Below, piece by piece: positions 1 through 11,346 of a stretch of 64,000 nucleotides of DNA. Numbering within the stretch: position 1 is the stretch's first letter; each line of letters opens with the position of its first letter. Under the pieces are notes generated by a model. It searched no databases and was not told the DNA's origin. It was given only the letters and a program-made list of their open reading frames with translations. The translations under genes were made by a program, and so were the position numbers. This stretch comes from Apostichopus japonicus (Eukaryota; Echinodermata; Holothuroidea; Aspidochirotida; Stichopodidae): assembly GCF_037975245.1 (NCBI RefSeq), contig NC_092576.1, positions 13,868,611 to 13,932,610 of the forward strand, written 5' to 3'.

Positions 1-39
1 CTAATTGCAGCAAGCATTTTATATGGCCTAAATGCTATG

Positions 40-930
40 GCCAATCATGATTTCTGTTTTAAGGTTTTACAACTTTCATTATTTGTGAAGTATCAGCTTG
101 ACAATTGGGTTTATTTGGTACATTGAAATTTATATTATATTCTTTACATGGTACTGAATACTCCTTGTACTGAATACTTGGAAAACAGGAACAATGAGTA
201 ATATGAAATGTATAACATAGGAATAATGTAATCGAAAGTGAGCATCTTAAAGTAAACGAATGAGGCGATGCTAGATAAAAGGTTCTATGAAATGCACTTT
301 TGAGGAAAGAATCAAATCGATAGTGAAAAATAGTTCAAAGAAAGCATTGACAGATGTTACTTGAAAGAAAAAAGTTAAGAATATCATAAATATGTATAAC
401 AAATGTTAAACTAAATGTCCTAATGGCATGCATGTCACCTTATTTCTATTCGAAAGATTGTTACCAATGACAACTATAAGCCTTCCAGTGCTTACTACCA
501 TTGAATGTTATCTTTGTGGAGTTTTATACGTGGGTTATTATGTGGTAACCCGCATTAATGCATCGTTTGTCAGTAGCTCCCATAAATTGTATTTATTAAC
601 TTTTGTATGCGTATACTCAATTAAGAAAATGTACACGATTTACATCTCATTGCTACTATTCCTATTATTAAGTATTTTTCCCAGATTTACCGTGTGCTTC
701 GATACATATATTCATAAAAGGTTTGTTTCAAGTTCAGTGACTATGGATTGCCTTACTTCGATGAGTTGTGACCAGAACTGGAAATTCGAAGACATCGTAC
801 TTTTCCTCAACAGAATAGTTGTTGATGACCGATTTCGTCAACGGAACATGAAGGAAAATATACATGTGCAAATTCAGTAGGAGACTCTTCTGTCCATTTC
901 TTAATTATACAAGGTTTGTATTTATAATAA
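40..930 (+). repeat. Segmental duplicate, copy 1 (partner 14130-15200)
   Basis: The non-coding stretch upstream of the broken Ig exon aligns by eye with 14130-14860. Shared blocks include TCATGATTTCTG, TTTAAGGTTTTACAA, TATGAAATG and GAGGAAAGAATC, in the same order and orientation. The whole exon with its 5' flank was therefore duplicated, not only the coding part. No other feature was seen in 1-428. Confidence 0.65.
629..914 (+). pseudogene. Broken copy of a signal-peptide + Ig-domain exon
   Basis: The frame from the ATG at 629 starts with a hydrophobic leader (YISLLLFLLLSIFPRF) that looks like a signal peptide. It continues into VTMDCLT and NWKFEDIV, the first-cysteine and tryptophan region of an Ig domain. 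It closely matches the intact exon at 14857-15181. After the motif VVDDRF at about 835 some 50 bp present in the other copy are missing, and the frame then runs into TAG at 878-880. The second half (YTCxNSAGD-like) survives in another frame up to a GT donor at about 915. I read it as a decayed paralogous exon. An earlier in-frame ATG at 428 exists but the inner Met gives the better leader. Confidence 0.75.
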
Positions 931-1048
931 AACTAACTTTTCACAAAGAAGCTTTCCATATGACTACCGATTTTGAAACGGCTAGAAAATGTTGTATTAG
1001 TTATTATAATTTGTTGAAGCAGTATCAGTCTTTCGAGAAAGCTTAGAG

Positions 1049-1436
1049 CAGGGGTGTCCAACCTTTTGCAGAGGAGGGCCACGTGGAATGATTATGATGA
1101 AGGAGGGGGCCGCATGAACCCTACGCTCGATTTTTCGATTATTTTCCCCGAAGCCCAAGGCAACAAAATGTGAGCACTGCGCGCGGAGCGCACTGATTTA
1201 TTTTCCTTCCTGATAAAACAGATGAATAAAGTTCAGCCGCCCCCCTCCTCCACTGAGAGAGTGTCACACAAACTGACCTGTATGCACTTTTTGGACCCAG
1301 AAGGTTCGAATGATTGATTATATAGCTTGAAATTGTTATCAATAAATCTGCTCACTAAAATTTCGTACCGTAGAGCATCTCTCAACCCTGCGGCGGGCCG
1401 GACTGTGGCCCTCGGGCCGTAGGTTGGACAACCCTG
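1049..1436. mobile_element. hAT-like MITE (CAGGGGTGTCCAACC ends)
   Basis: The block starts CAGGGGTGTCCAACCTTTTG and ends GTAGGTTGGACAACCCTG, so the ends form an inverted repeat. It has the CAGGG...CCCTG termini and the GGGCC-rich interior of non-autonomous hAT elements. No clear 8-bp target duplication is visible (flanks GCTTAGAG and AAATAAGG differ). No coding capacity is seen. Confidence 0.6.
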
Positions 1437-1488
1437 AAATAAGGCATCTGTTTTTTGTAACTTGTTTATCGGTTTTCATTCCTCATCA

Positions 1489-1489
<1 letters not shown>

Positions 1490-1524
<35 letters not shown>

Positions 1525-1575
1525 CCTATATATATATAGCCTATATATATATATATATAAATAAATATATATAGG

Positions 1576-1646
<71 letters not shown>

Positions 1647-1660
1647 GGCCTAATATAGAT
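1490..1660. repeat. TA microsatellite with interspersed AGGCCTATA
   Basis: A long run of TA dinucleotides is broken several times by AGCCTATA or TAGGCTATA units, giving a partly palindromic AT-rich tract. Confidence 0.95.
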
Positions 1661-2363
1661 ATATATCTAGATATATTTTGGTTAACTTATTTTTCATTTT
1701 CGTTCTCAAATAAGCGTTATGGAAAGTTTTGTGACTATTTCAGAGAAGGCGAAATTTAGGGATCGAATTTCCGTCCGTTTGGTGAGAATGACATAGTCAT
1801 AGCACTGTAGCACAATGGGATGCCAAATCCTGTTTGTAAAAGAGAGACTTTACCAATGTTAGATATAAAACAAAGTTCACCAGATTACCGTGTTTGTTCA
1901 GTTCAGTGTTCCTAGCTTATCTTGAAAGCATGTAAACAAAACAGTGATATCATTGCCTGCGAATGGATAATAACTGATCATAAACAATCATAAATTTTGC
2001 TCTCAAATCTAAAAGTAACACGCGATTCCTTTGAATACATAATGACCTATGATTCACCTGATAGGTTATCTTTCAATTGATTTCGTTAACACAGTCACTT
2101 TGAAACTGCAAAGTCCATGTACAACAAAAATGTACAAAAAGCCATGGTTAAGGAAGTATCACATGCTTATGACATTTAGAAGACAAAAAGTTTTTCGAAC
2201 TTTGTAGACTTCACCTGCAAGTGAGGGATTATGTCCAACTAGGCTAGGCGAATAAATATAGCCCTAACTACAGAGAATAAATTTACAACTACTAGTGTTC
2301 CACTAGTCTCAACTAATTATATAGCACTCTGCCTCAAGATAGGCGCTAATTAACCATCCAAAC

Positions 2364-2412
<49 letters not shown>

Positions 2413-3857
2413 TATATATAGGTATATATAGGTAAAGCTTCAACAATCACAAACAAGTAGGTCTAGGGTGCTTTCTGATCTTAACTGGATAATACAGTAT
2501 AAAGAACAAACAAACATGCTTGTATGGCCCCAAATGAGGAGGTTTACATTGTCAAAAACTGTGTTAACAGACTTCACTCTATTTTCTTTCAGTTTATATT
2601 TAACCATGTGTCTTCTTTTGTCTCAAATTTTTAGAAATAATAGAGAAATATTCCCATGCAGCTTGTCACAGGCATGAAAGAGAAAAGCTAATGGGCAAAT
2701 TGATGAATGGAGCAACGAATGCGGGTGGGACCAAACTTGGAGAGGTATCAAATACAAAAGCAGAGACGTAAACCAGAACTTATTGTTAACGAATCATCAT
2801 TTTCAATAATCTACATTTCAAATACTTTCTTTTAAATAACAATCAAATTTTCTACTTCAGAATTGAATGCATCATGGTATGTATTTTCATCATGTATTTT
2901 CAACATTGCATTAAAGTTAAGCTGGAACACTTTCCAGACCAACGTCAAAGCAGTAGACTTAAAAAACCGTAATATTTGTTGGCAATATCTAACAATGGTA
3001 TGACACGAAGGACATTAATGTAATTTTTCACTTTGATTAGGTTTTTGTCTGCACTGAAGTACGTCTCTTTACTGCTGTGTTAAATAAATGTATTTCATGT
3101 ATAATTAGGTTGTCTTGTGGGTCTAACTTTGTATAATTTGGACTTTCAAGGTATGTATACGCTCTTGCTATGATTAATATGTTGCAATGATGTTATCGAT
3201 TTTATATCGTTTCCCACAGTTTTGTTTTTCATTTACATGTTAAGGTAATGTATATAAAGAGGACTGCCTGTGGGACTAAATTAAGATAATGTTGACCTTC
3301 AAAGTAGTTGCTCTAATACCAATAACGTTATAACCATTTTGTTTTATTCGTCGGTCGTTAAGTCTTTCTTGTAATAGAGATCGTTACCTCGGGGTTTCGA
3401 AAACAGAAAATTGAGGGGAAAGCGAAAACTCTCTTTCTGGGTCTTGTATGTCATTGAATGTAGACAAAAAGTATGTAAAAGCAAAGAAAACCCTTGTTAT
3501 ACTTCTTATCAATTGTTTTTCATAACATATACTTATCGAAAGTTTCTTTTTGGGCAAGGCTAATAGTTGGGTCTGATGAAATAGTTGTTTTGTACAGATG
3601 TTTTGTGATTTTGTTTCATTTAATCAAAGCATCTGGTCAGCGTACATTTGGCAAGACTTACAACTGTAATACCTACTATAGATAATCTAACATTTTGCTA
3701 CCTAGTAACATATAAAACATGTGTAGATCTTGAAAATGAGTAACATTTTTTCTAAAATCATGGGGAAGATAAAAAGACAAACTTTTGTAGGACCATGTGA
3801 TAGCGAGACCACAACTCATTAACCCTGTCACTGTTGGTATATAAAGTATTGACATGA
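1661..3857. other. No gene recognised; contains TA microsatellite 2365-2433
   Basis: Both strands were read here without finding a domain, splice-supported exon or transposon protein. The open frames are short and hydrophobic by composition. A second TA run with GG interruptions sits at 2365-2433. Confidence 0.5.
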
Positions 3858-3865
3858 GGGGTGTG

Positions 3866-4992
3866 CAGTGGCGTATCTACGGGGGGAGGGGGGCACGGGG
3901 GCACGTGCCCCCTTCCACGACAAAGCCGTTACCCTCTAGGTGCCCCCCTCCCCCTAGAGGAAAATTGGCCCAACTTTTGACATTTTGATCACCAAACATC
4001 GCCCTTTCCAGGCAAGTCCAGCGCCGCAGCCCTTTACCCTCGCAAGTTGCATCTATATACCTTCCCGAAGGGAGAGAAAAAGCCTTGTGTCTATGCTTAT
4101 CTAGCATAGCGTCATCAGTTTTGAATTTTTTTTTTAAACTTCCTCATGATTGAGTAGCCAAAGTGCCAAACGGCCGCGTTAATACAGCCAGTGTCCGATT
4201 GTCGTTGAAGTCCGTCTCGTTGAAGAGTTGGTACTTTAGGTAAGCAGCATTTGCCCCAAATATTCATGAACAGAACAACAAAGGTTCGGTTCCTAAGGCT
4301 AAGATACACATGAGAATATTCAGACTTGCCTAGTCATGAAAGCAGCTGAATTGAGAGAAAATAATCCAGGGTGTGGTAACTAGTACAAATATAAAGCAGT
4401 TATGTTTGCTTTTAATCAGTTTTAACACTTAGCTTCATGCGTAGTTTATTAACACATGTAAAACAGGAGAATCCAAACAAAGAAATAAAAAGGATGTTCA
4501 GACTTTCGGAGATATGTACCAAATATTCATCCTGTCTGATTCGGAAATTACTACTCTCATGTGAAAGTGAATGAACAAAACATTCAGACCATTGGTAATT
4601 TTTTAAAAGGTATTGTCTCTCCAGAGGAAATTGAAGTGCTAACGACGAATTTTGCACATGAACGTCAGTAGGTTCGATTCTCGAAGAAGTGGGGAGGGGG
4701 TGACGTCATTGCGGTCACGGCACATAGAGTACAAAAACTCTATGGCCCCTACAGGCCCCCGATTGCAGGAAATGGGCCGTTTTGATGTACACTGAAACTG
4801 ATTATATATTGTAATCTCATGTTCTCGAAATATGAACTGTGAGAAATGGTTTTCTGAGAAAAGCATTTTTCTAACTGCCGAAGAGGGATGACCACTCTTC
4901 GCGGAACTTTTTGCTAGAAAAATTTGTGACCCCCAGGGAAAGTTTGTGACCCCCAATACCCCCCTTCTCGAAAAATCCTGGCTACGCCATTG
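3866..4992. mobile_element. hAT-type MITE with perfect 8-bp TSD
   Basis: The left end is CAGTGGCGTATCTACGGGGG. The right end, read on the other strand, is CAATGGCGTAGCCAGGATTT. The element is flanked by the exact direct repeat GGGGTGTG at 3858-3865 and 4993-5000. Terminal CAGTGGCG-type repeats with an 8-bp duplication are the signature of hAT transposition. The 1.13-kb interior has G- and C-runs and no transposase, so it is non-autonomous. Confidence 0.9.
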
Positions 4993-5000
4993 GGGGTGTG

Positions 5001-6944
5001 AAATAAGTAATACGTTATCATGTTAGCCCTTGTTAGCCAATGTTATTTTATCCGCATGTTATGTTTAATTTGAACTGGATTTGTTTGCCGGTATTCTATT
5101 TAAATAAACTCTTTTAAAGTTTAAGGAATATATTTCTCTGTGCTGGCTTGTATCAATTAAAGTGACAATGTATTCTTCTAACTCATAATGACGTATGTAA
5201 ACAATCCCACAGCCCATGTAAATGACTCATGGTGGATACAAGCCAACAGCCGATGAATACCCCGTCCATGCCTAGTAAAGAGCTCCTGAATACTCATCAT
5301 AAGCCCAATATGAAGCTTTGGTGAGGATATTTAGGACCACCACTGGCCCCGTGTTCTACACTGTGTTTTCTCTAAATGGATGATGTTAGGGTTAGGACGA
5401 AAGGCCACTATGGTCCTAAGCAGGGACTCCATTCAGATAAATTGGGCAGTCCTTCGGAGACCTGTTTTCCATCCTTGATACAAATTTGGCAACCCAGAAA
5501 TGGCACACCAGGTAGCCCGATGTGGGACTGTCAAACAATTATTGGTCTGGTACGAGCGTTGAAGATATGGAAGTTGGAATAAGTTGAGTAGGGTAGGTCA
5601 ATTCAAGCGCTCGGGGGAAAAGAGAGCGTTGGTTAAACTGTAAACATTATTAACTCTTATGTCCTTCATGTAAAGTTCCAGTTTTATGTTCAGACCAGAT
5701 GATCGCGCGTGAGTTAAATTTCTATACTGCTGATTTGGACTTTCACGTGCAATGCTTTATATTATTTGCCTGACAGACTATTAACATGTTGAAAGAGATG
5801 CAAAGATTTCTGTAAAGGTTTTGAATGTGGTTGCATATAGTTGGTAGGAATATTTAATGTTTTCCTTCATGTGTGGCTCTCGTTCGGTTTGTGCCATTTG
5901 TGGCGAATGCAATCTTAATAGCATATCATAAAAACGCCATTGGTAGTTTGGTTAAGTTGTGTCACAGGCTGAAGTGTATTTTTTTTTATCATTTAGCTTC
6001 ATACAAAGTGAGTCTCTTTATTTTATCTGTTGTTGAAGTTATTTTTAACCATGTTATCCATTACCATTTCAAAGTAATGATTAAAACAGAGACTTTGAGT
6101 TGCTTCATATACTAAGTGTTAAGATAATGGTTTGATAAAGGCTAATTTGTTATGATATGTCATTACCGTTATGAAAAAACTAATACAGTGATTTGACATA
6201 CGTTGAACTTCGTGTGCTAGTGTTCATATTCTTCAACCTATTTTAAAGGTAATTAGTGTTAATAATTCACAGGTACAAATGATTGGTAGTAACAGTGCAT
6301 GAGTATCTGGCTCACCATAGTTAAGATAAAACAATTTCATGTGGCGCTGTTGATATTTACTCAACGTCTGCTTAGAAGCTGCATCCTGTGTCGTATTGTA
6401 ATGTGACATCGTGACTTCAAGTCCTTAAAATGCATACTAAATTACAAACACTGCAGCATGACTAAAAGTATATCTGTTAACAGCTGTATGATGATTCTTA
6501 ATTAAATAAAAAGTTATTAATTGTAGAGTCAATATCAGGAAACAGTTCTGTACTGCATATTTAATTCTAACAAATAGTCACAGTATTCATTTCTGCAAAC
6601 CTTTGAAGTATTTTCTTTATTGGTATTTATGTTTTCTGGTGCAATTCTGATGGCACACCAGATTACGTAGGAACTGCAACTAATCTCTTCGCAGTAGAGT
6701 GTTATAAACTAGTATGAGTTTTGCACTTATTTATAAAACTGGGTATCATTTGTACACAGAGGTAACTTAGATGGGATGACAAACAAGAAAGTAATGATCA
6801 GGCTTTTTAAAGGATTATTTGGTTACTGGAGAATTATACGCAAACCACATCATGATACTTTAAAGGCGATATCGCTCGTAGACTTTTTTTTGAGGGCGCT
6901 GGCATTATCGAGGTTTCAGCGAGGTTTAATGGGACCCCTAAAAC
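5001..6944. other. No gene recognised
   Basis: An AT-rich stretch with only short open frames lacking recognisable domains. No repeat or transposon terminus was noticed. Confidence 0.45.
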
Positions 6945-6953
6945 TCACGTGAC
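6945..6953. promoter_or_regulatory. E-box TCACGTGAC upstream of the 7-kb candidate gene
   Basis: TCACGTGAC contains the palindrome CACGTG bound by USF/MITF/Myc-type bHLH-ZIP factors. It lies about 230 bp before the first candidate coding exon. Position and sequence are seen; regulatory use is inference. Confidence 0.35.
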
Positions 6954-7199
6954 CTCGGTGGCAAATTTAGATCAGTGAATAGCACAGGCAAGCGTATGCG
7001 TAACAAGCCCGTACCCATGCACACATAATGTTATAGCACAGCATTTCAGATTATTGTACTGTTTACCGCAAAGGATTTTCGTACGCGATAGTTTGTTGTT
7101 TGTGTGCCTTTTGAGTAAAGAATACTGTACGATTTTCGTACAAATACATTCGATTAGACTAGAGTATAGTGACAATCATGGAAAAGGGATCAGGGCAAG

Positions 7200-7457
7200 G
7201 AGAATCGGGCGAAAGAAAACGACCTTATCCTGGAACGAGCGTATAGGTTCAAGTGGAGGAAAGCCATTGTTGCATGGACCTGCCAAAAACAGCAGTGCAA
7301 AGGAACAACAGCGACGAAGAGATGCCACGAAGATCTATCTTCTACGTTCCTACGTAAACTGGCAAATGGAGAAAGAACTCTACAAACATGTCCACGATTT
7401 GACTTCTGTTAGCAACGCAGATTTCGCAGAACATTTGCTTCAGGATCACACAAAAAG
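7200..7457 (+). CDS. Candidate gene of unknown function, exon 1
   Basis: The open frame encodes a basic, polar segment followed by QQRRRDATKIYLL and VNWQMEKELYKH, then a stretch typical of a helical domain (DFAEHLLQDH). It ends at AAAAG|GTAATG, a good donor in phase 2. The pattern of a basic stretch, RDxTxIYL and W, and a 'FAEHLL' helix is reminiscent of N-terminal domains in uncharacterised invertebrate proteins, but I cannot name a family. The start is unresolved: the ATG at 7179 reads only 22 codons in a different frame to TAG, and no in-frame ATG precedes the conserved-looking part. An upstream exon or a frameshift is likely. The start coordinate is therefore approximate. Confidence 0.5.
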
Positions 7458-7964
7458 GTAATGATTTGCTAAGCTAGGCTAAAACTGTATAGGGTAATAC
7501 TAGTACATAGTAGTACTACAGGGTATTGTCCTAGGTAACTGTCAGTATTGCGAAGTACAGAAAACTGCAAAGTTCGGACACCCCTAAGAAATACACGATT
7601 TCACCATGATAACCTACAAGCGAAAGCCAATATCACTAAAAACTAGGAAGCTACAGTTATTTCCTCTCCAAAATGACCCGTGCGCAAGTATGTACGTACA
7701 TATCTGTCAATAAAATGAAGATAGTTTTGGGGGTATTTTAAGGCTTAGGTGTTCGAACTTCGCAGTGTCTATGCTATTGTATTTGTAACATACATGATTT
7801 GATGAGCCTAGGCTTTGTAACTAGGCCTATCATTCATTATTTTTCCAATGGACCTAGCGTATGCTAACCTTATCATACTTATCCTAGCACAAAATAGCAG
7901 TAAGTTGTATTACTGAGTCATCATCATCACTGTTTGTGAATGCTTGTCATGAGGATACTGTATA

Positions 7965-8205
7965 GGCCGTATCTTACGACTAGTCGTAACAGTTATAAAC
8001 TATTCTTACGACAAAGGCAAATTCAAGTGCAGTAAATAAAGCAACTGTGCATGTAGTAGAGGTAACCCTAAACATAACCCTAACCCTAACCGGAAGTTAT
8101 TGTTACTCATCGTCGTAAAATTAGTACTCCTAATCATAAAAATAGCAACTGCCCATGCGTAGTCGGAAATTATTCTTACGACTAGTTGTAAGAATAGCCA
8201 CTTTG
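7965..8205. mobile_element. Small MITE with inverted ends (TCTTACGACTAGTCGTAA)
   Basis: The left end GGCCGTATCTTACGACTAG and the right end, read on the other strand (GGCTATTCTTACAACTAG), are inverted copies, each with an internal palindrome GACTAGTC. TACTGTATA occurs on both sides (7956-7964 and 8206-8214) and may be a 9-bp target duplication. A short CCCTAA run at 8076-8089 lies inside. The family is not identified. Confidence 0.5.
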
Positions 8206-8214
8206 TACTGTATA

Positions 8215-9240
8215 CAGTTAAAAATTAAAATATCCTTCCTAAAGAAGACTGACAGGGACTGGGGGTCTTTAGTTTCACTCCTCATATTTATGCCATGGAA
8301 AGCTGGGCCTTCTCATCACCAAAAAGTAAACTGTTTTTGCCTCAACAAATTGATGGAAATATATTTTCTAACCACTAGGCCTAGGTGATCTGTTCATCCC
8401 CACCCCCTCCAGGTTCTAAATTGTTATCAGCTGTCCTTGTTTGAAGAATAATTCTTGTGAATGAGCATTTGAAAGAAAAGCCTCACCTATGCCCAGTCAT
8501 AATTAACTGGGCAATATAACATAGGACTAAGGCCTATAGTATTAGTAATAAGTATCAGAATTTAGTGTTCATAGTAACTGTATTCCCTAATTTTGTAATA
8601 TACACCAGTGAGGAAGGCCTACTGTGCTGTACAAGTACAACCACATGGACCTGCAATTTTTCCTATAAAAATAATGCATCTACATAAATAATTTAGAATC
8701 ACGCCTAACTGATTCACATGTTTTCACACCGCTGCGTATGCAACTAGACCTTAGGTTTTTCTAAGGTCAGCCACAGCCAGCATATATGCAATCAAGTTTT
8801 AATGGTTCATTTGGGCAACAGGGTGTTATACTGTTATCTACTGACTGTCTGTCCAATATTCCAGCAATCATGTGTACATGTCTGTGTTTGGGATTTTTGA
8901 AGGAACCCAACTGCTATGCAAGAAGTTAGGTAAATTAGCCTCACAAATTGAGGGACCATAGTACATATAGCTATACCTATATAAACCTTTATATAGCCAT
9001 GCCTGGGGGTAAGAAAGTACCAGTTTTTTTTTGCGTGTAGGCCTGATGCTCATACTTTATGATGCTGTGCTAAGTTATCATATTTTTTATATATAGTCAG
9101 TATATACTATGCTTGTTTTTGTTCAGCTTCTTGTGAATGATCTGATGTTTAGTGTTCAAAAATTATAATATCTATTAAATTTGGTGGCCGAAACTATCTC
9201 TTGTGGAGAGTAATCTAGTGTTAAATTAATGGTAGTCTGA
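8215..9240. other. Intron-like sequence, nothing recognised
   Basis: This lies in the first intron of the candidate gene. Open frames are short and without domains. Confidence 0.4.
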
Positions 9241-9245
9241 AATCA

Positions 9246-9475
9246 AGCTATTCATGTAAACAGGAATTTTTCACAATGGTGGGCTTATGTCATGGTGTAA
9301 GCTACAGTAGCATCTCAATTCTCACTCATGAAACCAACTGCTCACATAAACAGGAAGTTTACACAGTAGGTAAATAATGAGTGTACATCAAACTCTCATC
9401 AAAAGACTGGACATCTTTTAGCGATATGAAACCAATCAGTTCACTAGACAGGAAGTTTACATAGTAAATTTTACA
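9246..9475. repeat. Three degenerate copies of a ~90-bp repeat
   Basis: The motif AAACAGGAA(G/T)TTT(A/T)CAC with a preceding ATGAAACCAA-like block occurs near 9256, 9348 and 9446. The copies are diverged and in the same orientation. Confidence 0.5.
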
Positions 9476-9844
9476 TTGACATGTGAGCTCAAGTTGTTGG
9501 GCAAGCAGTTGGGCAACACAAAATTATCCTTACAATTCTTGAAAGGTACCGCGGTTTATGGATATGTTGAAGAAGAGTATGAAAGAATATCTCATCCTTA
9601 TCTGGGTTTAAATCAATGTGGGTTAACAATATGTTATTATTGAAATATGCCTAAGTGTTTGTTTGTTACTTTTCTCTTTCATATTTTTTCTTGGGTAGGT
9701 ATGATAAAAACATGTATGTTTGTAATGATTTGGTCATTACCATTTACCAGATTCATTATGCATACAATTAAGCTTGGGGTGTACAGTAAAATTACTATTT
9801 CAGTTATATGATTTACGGACAATTTTTTTGGTTTCATTGTATAG

Positions 9845-9945
9845 GTTTCAAATGCATCTTTTCCGGAAAGATGCTGAAAGTCAAACAGAGGCATTCTCAG
9901 CAGCTGTCACCACAGAAAGATCAGTTGACACTCAGAAAGGAGAAG
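9845..9945 (+). CDS. Candidate gene of unknown function, exon 2
   Basis: The exon is bounded by TTGTATAG at the 5' side and by GAAG|GTAAAT at the 3' side. It enters in phase 2 and leaves in phase 1, which joins in frame with the exons at 7457 and 10810. The encoded segment (FRKDAESQTEAFSAAV, then TTERSVDTQKGE) is polar and probably disordered. Matching phases across both introns is the main evidence that this is a real exon; 101 nt is a normal internal exon size. Confidence 0.5.
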
Positions 9946-10124
9946 GTAAATTTATATGTTTATCCTTGCATGAATTACAGACTGGAAGAGCAGTGCTAAT
10001 CTTATCTGATCTGATGTGATCAGAAAAATAATACAATTTCATTCTCATTTAATTCCAAAAGAAAAGAAAAAAATGGTAGCATATTGCTCATCCACTAAAA
10101 AGCATACATGTGTATGAAAATTTA

Positions 10125-10640
10125 TAAAAGTAAGTGGGCCTGATATTATCAGGATCTTCTTTAGAGGCAAACTGACTAGTAACAGTAAATTCAAGAGACA
10201 CAATAGAGCCTGGAACAGAGAGGACATGGTGAACACAAAGAAAGAAGTTAATGGTGTATTGAACAAAAGGAGTCAGTGAAAGCAGAGGTATTTAGATAAA
10301 CTGTGGAGTACAAAGCAAGGATTAAGTAAGGAGAGAGGGCGAATAAACTATAGCAGAATACAGAGATGGAGCAGGATAAAGTTAGTCATGTCCTTCCTGT
10401 ATATTGAGCCTATTCAGTTGAATGGTGCTAGGGCATTCCGTCCGCTCTCTCTATCTCTGCTGTGGTGTACTATGTCTGAGATGGTTAGTCTACGAATTCA
10501 GTTACCTGTTGGGACATGTCTTTAATGGTATGATTGGGCAGCTGAAAGTGTTCCCCTACTGGAGTCTCCATTTTCATGGTATTGACTTGTGACTAGAACT
10601 GCTTCTTGAGGGTGGTCTTGGTTTCACCAACATACTTGTA
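10125..10640 (-). mobile_element. Penelope-like element relic (GIY-YIG end and tail)
   Basis: On the - strand, 10635-10495 translates to YVGETKTTLKKQF followed by TPVGEHFQLPNH, the C-terminal part of the GIY-YIG endonuclease of Penelope-like retroelements. In-frame stops show decay. The downstream tail to about 10125 contains CAGGATCTTCTTTAGAGGC (given as + strand), shared with the block at 33990-34385. It lies in the second intron of the candidate gene, on the opposite strand. Confidence 0.7.
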
Positions 10641-10809
10641 ACTTCAATGTCCTCTAAACTCAATGACACCATTTAAATTGAAATATCAGTTTCCAGTGCT
10701 GCATAAGTGTGATAAGTTCTAAACAAAAGGTATATTTTTAGTCACAGCCATAGAAGCTATAGCAGGATACTTGCAATCTAGTAACTCTTGTTTTATGTAA
10801 TCTCTACAG

Positions 10810-11012
10810 ATACTCCTGATCCAGTTACTTCAACACCTCTCAAGAAGCCATCTGCCAATGTTCTGTCCAATGTTACCAGTAGGATTAGATATGGAGCAGC
10901 ATGGGAGAAAAACCTCAGACTATACGAATACACATTGCCACATTTACATGATCCTGAACAAAAGAGATCATGCATATGGCAGGGGCAAGCACTTTTCCCA
11001 GACTTTTGTTGA
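10810..11012 (+). CDS. Candidate gene of unknown function, terminal exon
   Basis: A strong acceptor (polypyrimidine then CTCTACAG at 10809) is followed in phase 1 by DTPDPVTSTPLKKPSANVL and SRIRYGAAWEKNLRLYEYT, ending at TGA 11010-11012. The phase fits exon 2. The mix of proline/serine linker and an aromatic-basic segment has no recognised family. A second frame stays open beyond this stop as far as an RLCDIHKRW segment, so an alternative end or a sequence error is possible. No polyadenylation signal was located. Confidence 0.5.
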
Positions 11013-11317
11013 CAGGTTGTGCGACATTCACAAACGTTGGATTAGCAGCTAATGATACATCTGCATCACCAGATTGAGATAAATTGCTTTCGTCCATTTT
11101 GTTCGATAGTAGCTATGACTGTGAATCAGGAGCTTGGCCACCCTCTAAGTCAAGGTGGGCAAGGTTGGGGAAATTCAATCAAGGAGTAACAATCAGAGAA
11201 TGGCCAGCTTTATATTATTGTATATAGGCCTACACGCACAGCGTGTATGAATATCTGTATCGGTTTATTTATACTGGTGTTCATTTCCGTTGCCAGGAGG
11301 GGATATGATTTGAACGT

Positions 11318-11346
11318 GGGGGAGGGTGTGGGGGGTGGGGAGGGGG
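11318..11346 (+). other. G-rich tract, potential G-quadruplex
   Basis: At least four closely spaced runs of three to six G (GGGGGAGGGTGTGGGGGG, then TGGGGAGGGGG) follow the candidate gene by about 300 bp. The sequence fits the usual G-quadruplex pattern; folding is inference. Confidence 0.5.

Noticed and set aside
8065-8091. CCCTAACCCTAACC, telomere-like repeat
   Set aside because: Only about two and a half units inside a MITE-like block; too short for a telomere or an interstitial array.
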